A stretch of DNA of 64,000 nucleotides from Mesorhizobium sp. M1C.F.Ca.ET.210.01.1.1 (GCF_004791585.1 NZ_SRUU01000010.1:1-64000); one strand, 5' to 3'; shown: positions 8,483-18,270, counted from the stretch's first letter. The notes: generated by a model from the sequence alone, not told the origin. Program-made: numbers and translations.

Positions 8483-9283
8483 CTACAAATGCACGTAAGC
8501 CGTGAGCGGCAGATGATCGGAGGCGACCCGCGACAGCGGCGTGTCATGCGCCTCCACGGCTGAGACCATGCCGTGCCGGTTGCCCATGATCCGGTCGAGC
8601 GCGAGCACCGGCAGACCTGACGGAAAGGTGGGCACCGCGGGCGGCGTGTGGCCGAAGGTCGAGTGCAGCGTATTGAGCGCCGAGCGGTTGCCGAGGCGCC
8701 ATTCGTTGAGGTCGCCGAGCAAGAGCGTCGGCCTTTCATCGGCGCTGCTCATGATATCGAGCACCACACGGGCCTGTTCCGAGCGCGAGCGGCGCAACAG
8801 CCCGAGATGCGCCGCGATCACGCGCAGCGCCCGGTGCTCGTCGAGATCGATCTCGGCGACCAGCGCCCCGCGCGGCTCCAGGCCCGGCAGCTTGATCTGG
8901 TGGACGTCGCGCACGGTGCCGCGCTTGAACAGAAGCACGTTGCCGCGCCAGCCATGGGCCTTGCCGTTTCCGGCGACCGGCACCGGCACCAGCCCGGTTT
9001 CCATTTCGAGGCGGTTGAGGTCGAGCAGGCCGGCGCGGTCGCCGAAGCGGTTGTCCGCCTCCTGCAGTGCGATCACGTCAGGGCTGATTTCACGGATGAC
9101 GCGCGCGGTCCGCTCGGGGTCGAACTTCCTATCGACGCCTATGCATTTGTGGACATTGTAAGAGGCGACCACCATCTCGGCGCCTTCAATCCGCTTGCGC
9201 GGCGTCGAGATCGCCTTGCGTGCTTTTCTGCCGCGGATCGACAGGAGCACGGTCTCCGGAAGGCTGCGTCCGTTTCTGTCCAT
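8483..9283 (-). CDS. Endonuclease/exonuclease/phosphatase (EEP) family protein
   Basis: A 266-aa EEP-fold hydrolase. The conserved elements are in order: ASYNVHKCIG near residue 40, DVIALQEADNRFG with the metal-binding Glu, VIAAHLGLLRRSR, LLLGDLNEW with the Asp-x-Asn pair, and SDHLPLTAYV with the terminal Asp-His. The N-terminal 35 residues are basic and could be a late addition if translation starts at Met36 (9178). The gene follows the phospholipase D gene by 24 bases on the same strand, so they are probably co-transcribed. Such pairs recur in proteobacteria and suggest a phosphodiesterase acting on lipid head groups or nucleic acid; the substrate is not known. Confidence 0.87.
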   Translation of the reverse strand: MDRNGRSLPETVLLSIRGRKARKAISTPRKRIEGAEMVVASYNVHKCIGVDRKFDPERTARVIREISPDVIALQEADNRFGDRAGLLDLNRLEMETGLVPVPVAGNGKAHGWRGNVLLFKRGTVRDVHQIKLPGLEPRGALVAEIDLDEHRALRVIAAHLGLLRRSRSEQARVVLDIMSSADERPTLLLGDLNEWRLGNRSALNTLHSTFGHTPPAVPTFPSGLPVLALDRIMGNRHGMVSAVEAHDTPLSRVASDHLPLTAYVHL

Positions 9284-9307
9284 ATGCCTGCTGCTCGTGT
9301 TCGTCGT

Positions 9308-10762
9308 CTATAGATAGGGCGATCCCAGCCACAGCAATCGGTCGAAGACACGAATGACAAACGGCCGGGCCTTCAGCGTCTGCAGCGTTACCGGTTGGGC
9401 GGAAGCGATCGCGGCGCCGATGCGGGCGTCGATGTCGGCGGCGAAGGTTGCATCCAGGATCTCCATGTCGATCTCGAAGTTCAGCCGCAGCGACCGGGCG
9501 TCGAGGTTTGATGAGCCGACATAGGCCCATACGCCGTCGACGGCCATCAGCTTGGAATGGTCGAACGGGCCTTCGTGGCGCCAGACGCGGCAATAATTCT
9601 TCAGCACCTGGTCGAACTGCGCCGTCATCGCGTGGTCGACAAGGAAAAGGTTGTTCACCGCCGGCACCACGATGTCGATTTCGACACCGCGCCGGCCGGC
9701 CGTTGTCAGCGCGCTGATAAACTCGCGGTCCGGCAAAAAATAGGGCGACATGATGCGGATCGATTTGCGGGCGACCGAAAAGGCTCCCATCAGCAGCTTC
9801 AAGTTGGTCTCGTTCGAGGCATCCGGCCCTGTCGCCACGGCCCTGACCAGCATCGGCTGTCCAGGCGGCGGCACGGCGCGCTCGACTTGCCAGATGTCAT
9901 CCTTCAGCGCCTCGTTGCCGGCGAAGCGCCAGTCCTCGGCGGCGACCGAGAACAGGTCGGCCACCACCGGCCCGGTCACCTCGAAATGCGTGTCCCTGGA
10001 GCTGTCGGCGCCGGCGAATTCGGCGGAAAATCCCTTGCGGATGTTCATGCCGCCCGTGAACGCCACCGCGCCGTCGACGACCAGTATCTTCCTGTGGGTC
10101 CTGAGATTGGCATAGGGAAGTCTCAAGCCCATGACGATTTTGCCGTTGAAGAGGTCGACGGCGACGTTGGCTTCCTTGAGCTGATGCAGGATGCTGGGCA
10201 CGGAATAGCGCACGCCGACGGCGTCGATCAGCACGCGGACGGTGGCGCCGCGTTTGACCGCGCCGGAGAGCGAGTGGACGAACATCTGTCCGACGACGTC
10301 ATTGTCGAAAATATAGGTCTCGAGAAGCACGCTTTTCTGCGCGCCGTCGATCGCCCGGCACATCGCCGCATAGGCCTCGTCGCCGGTCTTGAGCACGGCG
10401 ATCGTGTTTCCCGATGTCAGCGGTCGCCGCGCCACCCTGTCGCCGAGCGTCTTCAGCCCGATGAAGCGCTGGCCGTATTGGGTGTCGATCAACGCCTCCA
10501 TGGCGACGTCGCGCCTTGCCTCGGCGGCCTCGCTGGCCGCGGGCCGCATGGCGCTGATCGTCGCGCGGCGGATGCGGTTGATGCCGGCGATGGCGTAGAT
10601 GATCGCGCCGAGGAAGGGCGACAAGATCATCACGCCGACCCAGCCGGTGGCGGCGCGCACGTCCTCCTTCGTCATGATGGCATGGACGATGCCGACGGCA
10701 GCCATCGCCAGGGAGAGGGCGAGGATAAGCGTAGACCAGTGACTCGCAATTGCCTGCAACAT
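9308..10762 (-). CDS. cls: Phospholipase D family protein, cardiolipin synthase-like
   Basis: A 484-aa membrane protein. Two N-terminal spans (LILALSLAMAAVGIVHAIM and GVMILSPFLGAIIYAIAGI) precede two HKD catalytic motifs, HRKILVVDGAVAFTGG and HSKLMAVDGVWAYVGSSN. This is the layout of ClsA-type cardiolipin synthases, which join two phosphatidylglycerols. The frame is open to 10798, but Met at 10762 (MLQAIASHW) gives the usual short tail before the first span. The EEP gene follows directly and probably shares its transcript. Because several PLD-family membrane proteins exist in rhizobia, a different transphosphatidylation reaction is possible; the gene symbol is tentative. Confidence 0.85.
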   Translation of the reverse strand: MLQAIASHWSTLILALSLAMAAVGIVHAIMTKEDVRAATGWVGVMILSPFLGAIIYAIAGINRIRRATISAMRPAASEAAEARRDVAMEALIDTQYGQRFIGLKTLGDRVARRPLTSGNTIAVLKTGDEAYAAMCRAIDGAQKSVLLETYIFDNDVVGQMFVHSLSGAVKRGATVRVLIDAVGVRYSVPSILHQLKEANVAVDLFNGKIVMGLRLPYANLRTHRKILVVDGAVAFTGGMNIRKGFSAEFAGADSSRDTHFEVTGPVVADLFSVAAEDWRFAGNEALKDDIWQVERAVPPPGQPMLVRAVATGPDASNETNLKLLMGAFSVARKSIRIMSPYFLPDREFISALTTAGRRGVEIDIVVPAVNNLFLVDHAMTAQFDQVLKNYCRVWRHEGPFDHSKLMAVDGVWAYVGSSNLDARSLRLNFEIDMEILDATFAADIDARIGAAIASAQPVTLQTLKARPFVIRVFDRLLWLGSPYL

Positions 10763-10933
10763 CGGCCCGACTATTGTGCGAGCCGCCGCGGAAGGCAATG
10801 CGCCAGGTCAGCGCGATCCGGGAGAGAGTCGTGGCGGTTTTCGTCCGGAACAAGGGTTGGAACAACTCACAGGCATTGCTGGTATCATGATGCACCCTCC
10901 CTCAATCGCAAACGCCGACGCCACGCAATTATG

Positions 10934-11182
10934 TCATTCTCCAACGACCCAGAGCGACCGTCCCGCATGAGCGATTCCGGACACGAGTCGAAGGCGAGGG
11001 TCATCTTTGAGCCGGTCAGCCTCAGCCACTTCAAGAAGCAGGATCCGCTGCTCGGTCTCGTTTGCGTTCGGCGTGATCCAGCAGCGACGATCCTCGCAGC
11101 AAAGCCCGGCTTCCGGATGTTCCTGGAGGTACTCAATCGCATATTCGGCGTCGACATTTCTCGGTTCCGCGTCCACGGACAT
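10934..11182 (-). CDS. Small Cys-containing hypothetical protein
   Basis: An 82-aa soluble acidic protein that I do not recognise. It contains a cluster of three cysteines (LCCEDRRCW, residues about 27-35), which could bind metal or be redox-active. The start is well supported: ATG 11182 is preceded by GGAGGAG on the minus strand, and the longer frame from 11229 has no such site. It lies 50 bases after the cyclase gene on the same strand, so it may be the third gene of the binding protein/cyclase operon. The next gene downstream (cls) begins 172 bases later and need not be linked. Confidence 0.6.
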   Translation of the reverse strand: MSVDAEPRNVDAEYAIEYLQEHPEAGLCCEDRRCWITPNANETEQRILLLEVAEADRLKDDPRLRLVSGIAHAGRSLWVVGE

Positions 11183-11232
11183 TTGCTCTTCTCCTCCTTC
11201 GTCTGCGATCGGCCAGGAAGCGAACCCAAGCC

Positions 11233-13743
11233 CTACTGCCCGGGCTTGTGGGAAAGCCGATCCAGCGCATCTCGAAGCGCAGTGGCGGCACCGCCACGCT
11301 CGTCGGCGGACATCAGCTCCGGTTCAAGTTCCAGCCTGAAGTGCGGCAGCTCGGTTCGAACGGCGCGACAGGCACCCGCTAGATTGGCCTTCAGATCGAT
11401 GACGCGGTAAGTGGCGACGGGATAGGCGATCCCCTTGACCTGGACGTGCCCCATCTCCTCACAATGGATCGTGTCCTTCACTTGCGCAAACGTCTCGTAG
11501 GAAATGAGGATGGCTCCCGGTGCCGCCTCCTGCTCCAGGCGCGAGGCGAGATTCACGGCGCCGCCGATTATCGTGTAGTCCATCCGGTCCTCGCTGCCGA
11601 AGTTGCCGACGGTGCAGTAGTCGGTATGGATGCCGATGCGACAGCGCAGCGGCGTTTCGATCCCCATGTCCCGCCAGACTTCGGTGAGCTCGCCGATCCG
11701 CTTTTGCATGGCAAGCGCCATCTGTACGCAAGCCAGCGCGTCCTCCTTGATGCCGCGCGTCTCAGGGTCGCCGAAAAACATCAGGATCGCGTCGCCGACG
11801 TACTTGTCGATCGTGGCGCCATGATCCGACGCGATTTTCGACATTTCCGTCAGGTAGTGATTGAGGAGCTGGGTGAGATCCTCGGACTCCATCTTGTCGG
11901 TGGTCTCGGTAAAGCCGGCGATGTCGGAGAAGCATATGGTCAGCTTCTTGCGCTCGCTGGCGATTCTAACGTCTTGGCGGCCGGTGAATATCGAGCTGTA
12001 CACTTGCGGCGCCAGATATTTGGCCAGCTTGCTGGAAAGCGCCTCTAGGGCTGAGGACTTCTCGGCGAGGTTCTCCTCCCTTCGCTTCAGCTCGGTGATG
12101 TCCGAATAGACGGCGACCGTGCCGCCGGCGCTGATCCGCCGCTCGCTTATCATGATCCATCGTCCATCGCCCCGCCGCTGCAACCATGGTTCGCCAGGGT
12201 TGCTGTGCCGCCACAGGCGCTCGGCAACCCACTGATCGACCCGCCCCTCGGCATCCCTGATGTAGCCGCGCTCGGCGGATCGGCGAATGATCTCCTCGAA
12301 TGATGTGCCAGGGGTTAGCTCGGCCTCCAGACCGGCGTATAGCAGTTCGCGATAGCGGCTGTTGCTAAGGACAAGCCGGTCCTCTCCGTCATAGAGAGCG
12401 AAACCTTCGGAAATGCTTTCGATGGCATCGACCAGCCGCTGACGCGCTTCTGCAACGTCGCGCAAGTTCTTTTCCTCGACCTCGACAGCGGTATCCCGGA
12501 AGAGGCTTAGCGCCTCGGCCATGCGCCCGATTTCGTCGCTGCCCGCGGCCGGCAGCGGCGCACGAAGATTGCCGCCTGCGATCGCGAGCATCCCCTGGCT
12601 CACCGCTCCCAGACGCGCGAGAAGGCTGCGGTCGACATAGAGCCAGACGACCAGAACCGAGCTCAACAGGCTGAGAAATGCGGAGCCAAGGACAACCCCG
12701 GTGCCGTAGCGCTGGACGAGCGCGGCTTCGCGACCGGAGGCGGCGATCTCGCGGTCCGCTGCTGCGACGAGACGGTCGACGGCCGCGGTGAGACTGCGCG
12801 ACAGCCGATTGTTTTCGGCCAGAAGCTTTTCGCCCTGCGCAAGGACCGCAAGCTCCTCCTCCCGTGCCTTCGGGATGCTGTTCTCACCGTCGGCCAGTGC
12901 TTTGAACTCGTCCACCCGCTGCCGGAAACGGGTCTGCAGCTTTTGGTCGATCTCCGAGGAAGCCGTTTCCAGAGCGGTAAGCGAGCGGCGCAGCGGAAAC
13001 AGGATCAACGCCAGGTCGCCCGTTGTTGGCGCGGTCGCGGCCTTCACCAGCGCGTCGTTGACCGCCGAGATCTCCAGCAGCGCCTTCTGCTGGGGGATGT
13101 AAGCGGCAATCGCCTGGACCATGTCGGCCATCGCCGCTGCGCGTCGATCGGGCGACAGCGACGTGTCGGTCGCGACCGCCCGCCATTGCGGGAGCCTGGA
13201 ATCCATCACCAGGATGGCGGTGGCCAGAAGACGGTGGCTTCCGGTCGTCGTCGCGGTGAGATGGTTCAGGAGCTCCTCCTTGCGGGCGACCACATCGAGC
13301 CGGGCGATAACCAGAGAGTCGAGCTCCTTCAGGTTGCGCCTCAGAACAATCGCGGCTTCCTCGATCTCAGCCAAAGGCACTGTGCCCAGTGTGGCATCCC
13401 TGAGGTCCGTGCGCAGGTCCTCGAGGCGGGACATCTCGAGCGCGACGGCAGCCGAGACCTCGCCGTGCTGAGCCCTGCTTGTCGCCACCAGCACCGATGG
13501 CGCGGCAGCAGCGACCCGTTCGGCCTGGCGCGACAGTTGGAGGGAGGCCAGCGCCGATGGCACCCGATCCGTGGTAATTCGGTCGACGACGTCGCCGACT
13601 TGGAGGAAGGCATAAAGCGCCGCAGCAGTTGCCAGCACCGCAAGGGCGCTGATCCCGAAAAAGGCGAACAGCAGCCGGCCGCGTATGCCGAGGCGTTCAA
13701 GCATCGCGGTGAGTCGGAACGATCCATCCACACTGGTCTGCAT
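11233..13743 (-). CDS. Transmembrane class III adenylate/guanylate cyclase with HAMP and PAS domains
   Basis: An 836-aa sensor. A first span ([21 protein letters not shown]) and a second near residue 345-365 ([18 protein letters not shown]) bracket a periplasmic helical domain of about 300 residues. HAMP, a PAS-like domain ([19 protein letters not shown]) and a C-terminal class III cyclase follow. The cyclase core shows both metal aspartates ([12 protein letters not shown] and [15 protein letters not shown]) and the [12 protein letters not shown] motif. GTG 13767 is an alternative start, but ATG 13743 places the span closer to the N-terminus. It is 42 bases downstream of a periplasmic binding protein gene, suggesting that a ligand bound outside controls cAMP or cGMP synthesis inside. 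Nucleotide specificity cannot be fixed by eye. Confidence 0.9.
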   Translation of the reverse strand: MQTSVDGSFRLTAMLERLGIRGRLLFAFFGISALAVLATAAALYAFLQVGDVVDRITTDRVPSALASLQLSRQAERVAAAAPSVLVATSRAQHGEVSAAVALEMSRLEDLRTDLRDATLGTVPLAEIEEAAIVLRRNLKELDSLVIARLDVVARKEELLNHLTATTTGSHRLLATAILVMDSRLPQWRAVATDTSLSPDRRAAAMADMVQAIAAYIPQQKALLEISAVNDALVKAATAPTTGDLALILFPLRRSLTALETASSEIDQKLQTRFRQRVDEFKALADGENSIPKAREEELAVLAQGEKLLAENNRLSRSLTAAVDRLVAAADREIAASGREAALVQRYGTGVVLGSAFLSLLSSVLVVWLYVDRSLLARLGAVSQGMLAIAGGNLRAPLPAAGSDEIGRMAEALSLFRDTAVEVEEKNLRDVAEARQRLVDAIESISEGFALYDGEDRLVLSNSRYRELLYAGLEAELTPGTSFEEIIRRSAERGYIRDAEGRVDQWVAERLWRHSNPGEPWLQRRGDGRWIMISERRISAGGTVAVYSDITELKRREENLAEKSSALEALSSKLAKYLAPQVYSSIFTGRQDVRIASERKKLTICFSDIAGFTETTDKMESEDLTQLLNHYLTEMSKIASDHGATIDKYVGDAILMFFGDPETRGIKEDALACVQMALAMQKRIGELTEVWRDMGIETPLRCRIGIHTDYCTVGNFGSEDRMDYTIIGGAVNLASRLEQEAAPGAILISYETFAQVKDTIHCEEMGHVQVKGIAYPVATYRVIDLKANLAGACRAVRTELPHFRLELEPELMSADERGGAATALRDALDRLSHKPGQ

Positions 13744-13785
13744 CAGTCTAGACGTCTCAGGCGGCACGCCGGCGTTCGGCGAACC

Positions 13786-14880
13786 CTATTCGACCGGCAC
13801 GTACTCCCCGCCGCGCCAGACGTACCAAACCCAGCTCTGCCTCGTGAGGTCGCCCTTGTCGTCGAAATCGACGCGGCCAATGACGGTGTTGAACTCTTGT
13901 TCATGCAGTGCCGCGATGACCGCCTTCGGTTCCAGCGAACCTGCCTTCGCGACCGCCTGGGCCCAGACCTGGACCGCGCAGTAGCTCAACAGCGTGTAGC
14001 CCGCCGGCTCGAAGTTCTCCGCACGGAACTGCTCCACGATCGCGGCCGCGCCGGCATTTCGCCGCGGGTCCGCCGGAAAGGTGAACAAGGTTCCCTCCGC
14101 CCCTGAGCCTGCGATCAGGGCGAATTCCTCGGTAGCCAAGGCATCTCCGGATATGAGCTGAACCGTGTAGCCACGGTCGTGTGCAGCGCGAGCAATCAGC
14201 GCAACGTCGGCATGATACCCACCCACATACAAGGCTGAGACGCCGGCGGTTTGCAACGCAGCGACCTCGGCTGAATAGTCGTCCTTCCCGGGCGCGTATG
14301 CGTCGTAGACGGCTTCGGTCACGCCCCGTTTGTTCAGCTGCTTCCTGGTCTCGTCGGCGAGACCCTTCCCATAGGTCGAATTGTCGTGAAGGATTGCAAT
14401 CTTCTTGTCGCCCCAGCGATCGGCAAGGTAGTTGCCGGCGATGAAGCCTTGCGCGTCGTCGCGGCCAATGGTGCGGAAGACATTTGCACGGCCCTGTTCG
14501 GTCAGCTGCGGATTGGTCGAGCCTGGGGATATTTCGACTATGCCCGCCTCCTCGTACACTTTTGATGCGGGGATCGAGGCCCCAGAGCAAAAATGCCCGA
14601 CGACGAGCACCACCCCGTCAGCCACCAGCTTCCGGGCGGCCGCGACCGCTTGCTCGGGATCGCAGAAATCGTCGACCGAGATGAGCCTCACCTTCTGGCC
14701 GAGCACGCCGCCTGCCGTGTTGACGTCGGCCACCGCCATCTCGGCGCCGCGCTGTCCCTGCTCGCCGATCCAGGCAAGCCGTCCTGTCATCGCAGACGAG
14801 ACCCCGATCAGCACCTCGGCCCTCGCGGAACCGAACACGGCCGCGAGAACTGCGATCGCTATGGCGATGACACGGTGCAT
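13786..14880 (-). CDS. Periplasmic substrate-binding protein, branched-chain amino acid (LivK) type
   Basis: A 364-aa exported protein with signal peptide MHRVIAIAIAVLAAVFGSARA and the Peripla_BP_6 fold: VLIGVSSAMTGRLAWIGEQG at the start, GHFCSGASIPASKVYEEAG, and SPGSTNPQLTEQG. The frame is open to 14901, but Met at 14880 gives a normal signal peptide. No permease or ATPase gene accompanies it. The next gene is a transmembrane cyclase, so it may deliver its ligand to that sensor rather than to a transporter. A 16-bp palindrome lies 20 bases upstream. It could still serve a distant Liv transporter. Confidence 0.9.
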   Translation of the reverse strand: MHRVIAIAIAVLAAVFGSARAEVLIGVSSAMTGRLAWIGEQGQRGAEMAVADVNTAGGVLGQKVRLISVDDFCDPEQAVAAARKLVADGVVLVVGHFCSGASIPASKVYEEAGIVEISPGSTNPQLTEQGRANVFRTIGRDDAQGFIAGNYLADRWGDKKIAILHDNSTYGKGLADETRKQLNKRGVTEAVYDAYAPGKDDYSAEVAALQTAGVSALYVGGYHADVALIARAAHDRGYTVQLISGDALATEEFALIAGSGAEGTLFTFPADPRRNAGAAAIVEQFRAENFEPAGYTLLSYCAVQVWAQAVAKAGSLEPKAVIAALHEQEFNTVIGRVDFDDKGDLTRQSWVWYVWRGGEYVPVE

Positions 14881-15387
14881 GCGTGCACCCCTTGTTGACA
14901 TTAGCTTACGCTAATCCAGTCAGAGCCGACAGCCCCTACGGCACACGCGAGTGTCTCGGATGTTATTGCAGTGCAATTCGCTGAGGTAATCGCGCGCCAA
15001 GTCCAGACATTTTCTGGAAGTGACAACGGTACATCCGAAACCGATCGTCTCCAAGGTCGAGTGGCCGAGTGGGCGCTCCGCGTACGGTAGATTTCGGCAA
15101 AGACCACGAATTCGGACGCCGGCTTTAAGAAACTCGCTCTCCAGAAGCTGCCGACCAGCGTCACTGCAGAAGATCTTTAAGGGATCCTACTCTTCCAGGC
15201 GCCAGTAGCGTAGGGGGGTACCTCAAGCTGTCAACATGGTTGCAGCATCTGTGGCGGCGAGCGGTAGATCGGTCCCCTTGGCCTTGAAGCGCGTGCTCTG
15301 ACGATTGAGTGTGCATGCCGAACTTGTCGAACAGGATCGTCCAAGAGCGCAGTCACCTCTGGGAAACTAGACGCCTGGTATGCAGGG
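14881..15387. other. Intergenic region, 507 bp, no supported gene
   Basis: It lies between the binding protein gene and the 3' end of the S9 peptidase gene. Short open frames occur on both strands (for example a minus-strand frame covering 14901-15164), but none has a convincing ribosome site, codon pattern or recognisable motif. It carries the promoter region of the binding protein operon at its left end. The rest could be decayed coding sequence. Confidence 0.4.
14900..14915. promoter_or_regulatory. Palindrome upstream of the binding protein/cyclase operon
   Basis: ATTAGC-TTAC-GCTAAT is a perfect 6+4+6 inverted repeat located 20 bases upstream of the ATG at 14880 (minus strand). It may be an operator, or it may overlap the 5' leader. 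No regulator gene is adjacent, so the binding protein is unknown. Confidence 0.4.
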
Positions 15388-17385
15388 TCAGTTCAAATAT
15401 TCTGCCGCAATCTCTGTGTAGTCGAAGCCGCCCGACCGACCGCCAAGATGTTTGGCGAGGAAGTCTTCGATGAGGCGCGCGCGTCGAAGCTTGGTCTGCC
15501 AGCGGTCGTATCCGTGTCCCTCCTTATCGAAATAGACCGCGGTCACGTCTTTTCCTGTGGCTTTCAGGGCCTCCTCGAACTCCTCGGATTGCTCGAAGCC
15601 TACTATTCGGTCTTGCTTGCCGGCTGTGATGAGGATGGCCCCTTGGACATTCGCGGCGTGGGTCGAAGGGGACCGTTCCCGCATTTCGGCAAGACCTGCT
15701 TCATTGCCGGGATCGCCGAAATAGCGCTTCATTTCGTCGAGGTGAAGGCCCCATGAAAACGGGTTGTTCTGCATCTGGTAGGCGATGTTCATCACGCCGT
15801 AGTCAACGATCGCCGCTTTGAACAAGCCCGGGTCGCGGGTCATTGCCAGAGCGGCGGAGTAGCCGCCGTAGCTGCCGCCCATCACGGCCATGTTGGACTT
15901 GTCGGCGATGCCTTGCCGGACCAGCCAGTTCGCCGCGTCAACGATGTCGTTCTGCATGGCCTTGCCGATCTCGCCGTAGCCTGCCGCGCGGAACGCCTTG
16001 CCATAGCCGGTCGAGCCGCGAAAGTTCACGGCCAGAACAGCGTAGCCGCGGTTAGCGAGGAACTGGTAGTCATTGTTGTAGGCCCAGATTTCCTGCTGCG
16101 CGGGCCCACCATGGATGACGACGACCGCCGGTAGGTTTTTCGGTTCGACGCCGCGCGGAAGTATGAGGAAGGCCGGAATATCAAGGCCATCTCGCGCTTT
16201 GAACGATACCGGCTTGGTCTCCACCAAGGCATCCTTGTGCTTTCGTAAATCGTACTCGGCAATTTTTGTGGCTTTGCCGTTTTCAAGGTCATAGAGGAAA
16301 TACTCGAACGACTGTTCGCGCCACGAACGAGCGACCGTTGCAAACCGCCCGTCCGGAGACGTCCCGAGAATATCGAAGTCCACCGGATTGTCTCCATCTA
16401 GGAGAAGCTTGGTGAATGCCTCGCCAAGCTTTGAAAACGTGCGATATTGGGGATAACCGTCCTCGAATGTCAGAAAGTCAGGGCCCGCGGCATTCTCAGC
16501 CAGCGCGAATGCTTTTTTGGCGTCCACCTTCGGATGCTCTGCGACGATGGTCTCCTCTCCTGTTAGAGGAGCCACGGTCACCAGCGCGATTCGGTCGCGC
16601 CCGCGGTCGGAGAGCGCGTAAATGGGCTTTCCGCCTTCAGGATGATAAAGAATGGTGAAATCATCGCGCGCGCTGATTTCGGTCAGCATCCGCCAAGGTT
16701 CGGTGGCGCTGTCACGGATCAGGAAACGCGTGCCCTCATCGCCAAGCCTATCGGCTCGAATCAATGGCACGTTGTGGCGATCGAGCCACCAGTCGATTGT
16801 CTCGCCTTCGTTCTTCTCAAGTAACTGCTTGCCGCCACCGTCCTGCCGGACGCTGTACAGGTCGAGGAAGGCCGGGTTACGATCATCGGAAGCCACGACC
16901 AGGCGATCATCCGGTCCCGACGGTGACGAGACGATGCGCCAGTTCACAAAGCCGCGCGGCGTGACGTCCGCCCAATTGTCGCGCTTGGGCTTCAGGGGAT
17001 CGATCTGCCACAGGCGGCCCTCGCTCAGCACGACCAACTCGTTCTTGTAGGAATGCCACCGGAAGTCGTCGACCTGCGCGTCCGAAAGAGTAAGAAACGG
17101 TCCGGCTTGCTCGGTCCGCTTCACGCGAAGGACGGTTTTCGTCCATTCGACGCCATACCAGGCGATCATGCTGCCGTCATGGGACGGCTGATAGCCCCAC
17201 TCTGCGCCTGTGTTGGCATAGAAGTCGCGCACAGGAACGAGCGGAGCCATAGTGGCTCTTGCGAGGGACGGATGTATGGGGGCCGTTTCTTGCTCGAAAT
17301 AGTAGGTGACGCCAAGCGCCGCAATCGCGACAACGATCAGGATTAATCCTATAATTCGCAGAAAGCGCATAAATATACCAGGCAT
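15388..17385 (-). CDS. S9 family prolyl-oligopeptidase-like serine peptidase
   Basis: A 665-aa alpha/beta-hydrolase peptidase. An N-terminal hydrophobic segment (FLRIIGLILIVVAIAALGVTYYF) anchors or exports it, and a beta-propeller-like region follows to about residue 390. The C-terminal catalytic domain has HGGPAQQEIWAYN, the nucleophile elbow MGGSYGGYSAALAMT, and the His in DKEGHGYDRWQTKLR. These are hallmarks of acylaminoacyl-peptidase/dipeptidyl-peptidase relatives that cleave short peptides. ATG 17385 is used; Met at 17370 is an equal alternative. It stands alone between two long intergenic regions and its third-position GC looks lower than that of its neighbours, which may hint at later acquisition. 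The substrate is unknown. Confidence 0.88.
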   Translation of the reverse strand: MPGIFMRFLRIIGLILIVVAIAALGVTYYFEQETAPIHPSLARATMAPLVPVRDFYANTGAEWGYQPSHDGSMIAWYGVEWTKTVLRVKRTEQAGPFLTLSDAQVDDFRWHSYKNELVVLSEGRLWQIDPLKPKRDNWADVTPRGFVNWRIVSSPSGPDDRLVVASDDRNPAFLDLYSVRQDGGGKQLLEKNEGETIDWWLDRHNVPLIRADRLGDEGTRFLIRDSATEPWRMLTEISARDDFTILYHPEGGKPIYALSDRGRDRIALVTVAPLTGEETIVAEHPKVDAKKAFALAENAAGPDFLTFEDGYPQYRTFSKLGEAFTKLLLDGDNPVDFDILGTSPDGRFATVARSWREQSFEYFLYDLENGKATKIAEYDLRKHKDALVETKPVSFKARDGLDIPAFLILPRGVEPKNLPAVVVIHGGPAQQEIWAYNNDYQFLANRGYAVLAVNFRGSTGYGKAFRAAGYGEIGKAMQNDIVDAANWLVRQGIADKSNMAVMGGSYGGYSAALAMTRDPGLFKAAIVDYGVMNIAYQMQNNPFSWGLHLDEMKRYFGDPGNEAGLAEMRERSPSTHAANVQGAILITAGKQDRIVGFEQSEEFEEALKATGKDVTAVYFDKEGHGYDRWQTKLRRARLIEDFLAKHLGGRSGGFDYTEIAAEYLN

Positions 17386-17938
17386 TGAATATAGTATCTT
17401 ACAGATTCCATACTAAAAAAACAAAGCAAAGCATATGAAATATCGGCACTCCGGCTGCGGCGTCGACACGGGGGATCGACGCGGCTGCCAATTGTGTTAC
17501 CGACAACACTGCCTACAGCTGCAGCGATGCAGCCCAGAGATGAATTTTCACTGAGCCGTTGCGTCCACTTCCGCCGCCCCTCTCGCCACCGAACGCGACG
17601 TGAATTCTCAACTTTTCTTCGAGGGGGGCGAACTGTCATGTCTTGGTATCGTTGACGCCGTGAAAAGATGATTGCGAACGCACGACGGCATCTTTAACAC
17701 TCCGCATAGGTTGTCAACAAAACTATCGTTTCAATTTTAGGTAGTGCTAAATTGAGCGATCTCAAATCGCAGCCTGCTTCGCTTGCATGGTTCACGCAGT
17801 CGACATTCAGATATGCGCAATCGGTGGATTAGCGGGCATTCTAGCAATCGCATTCATTAACCTCGATCTGCTTCCCGCGCAGTATGTGAACTGAGTGACG
17901 CAGCCGTCGGCGGCATTCGATTGGCCGCAATATCAATC
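17386..17938. other. AT-richer intergenic region, 553 bp
   Basis: It is clearly lower in GC than the surrounding genes, with an A-run near 17415 and an imperfect CAATTTTAG...CTAAATTG hairpin at about 17732-17754. The small open frames here (one minus-strand frame of 96 codons ending at 17349, one plus-strand frame of about 39 codons from 17431) lack motifs and I do not call them. It presumably contains the S9 peptidase promoter. Together with the peptidase it may be a laterally acquired segment, but no transposase, integrase or att repeat is seen. Confidence 0.4.
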
Positions 17939-18187
17939 TCACGCTCGCGTGCCGACCAGCCTTAGCCACGGCGCCAGATGGAATGCCGCCATCAAAAGAT
18001 ACATCGGCACCATGCCGCTGAGCACGGAGGCTCCGGACCCGGACATGCACATCATGTCCTGACTGCCATAGGCAGCGGTCAGCAGCGCCATGATCATAAA
18101 AGTCGGCGCTGCGGCGAGGCAGAGCCAGTCGGCGAGGCCGAAGCCGTGCAGACCGGCCGGGCGAGGGGCGGGATTCTCGATGCTCAT
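17939..18187 (-). CDS. Small integral membrane protein
   Basis: An 82-aa protein with two strongly hydrophobic spans (LADWLCLAAAPTFMIMALLTA and LSGMVPMYLLMAAFHLAPWL) separated by a Gly/Ser/Met loop (YGSQDMMCMSGSGASV). I do not recognise a family. Translation from ATG 18187 is favoured because AAGGTGGAG sits just before it; a GTG at 18196 lies within that box. It follows the DUF899 gene by 83 bases on the same strand, and the two are probably one transcript. The Met/Cys-rich loop might bind metal, but that is speculation. Confidence 0.65.
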   Translation of the reverse strand: MSIENPAPRPAGLHGFGLADWLCLAAAPTFMIMALLTAAYGSQDMMCMSGSGASVLSGMVPMYLLMAAFHLAPWLRLVGTRA

Positions 18188-18270
18188 GATCTCCACCTTC
18201 CAAACTGGTCAGGCTCTCGGGAAAGGTCGGCTCTGGCGGCGCGGCTGGCGCCGCCGGAGCCGCTTCACGC

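Noticed and set aside
9557..11410. A plus-strand open frame of 617 codons
   Set aside because: It is antisense to the phospholipase D gene, whose HKD motifs and spans are clear; the frame has no start signal or domain.
15050..15110. tRNA-like string GTGGCCGAGTGG
   Set aside because: The surrounding sequence does not fold into acceptor, anticodon and T arms, and no GGTTCRA T-loop follows.
17431..17550. Short plus-strand frame of about 39 codons
   Set aside because: No ribosome site and no recognisable sequence; likely chance.
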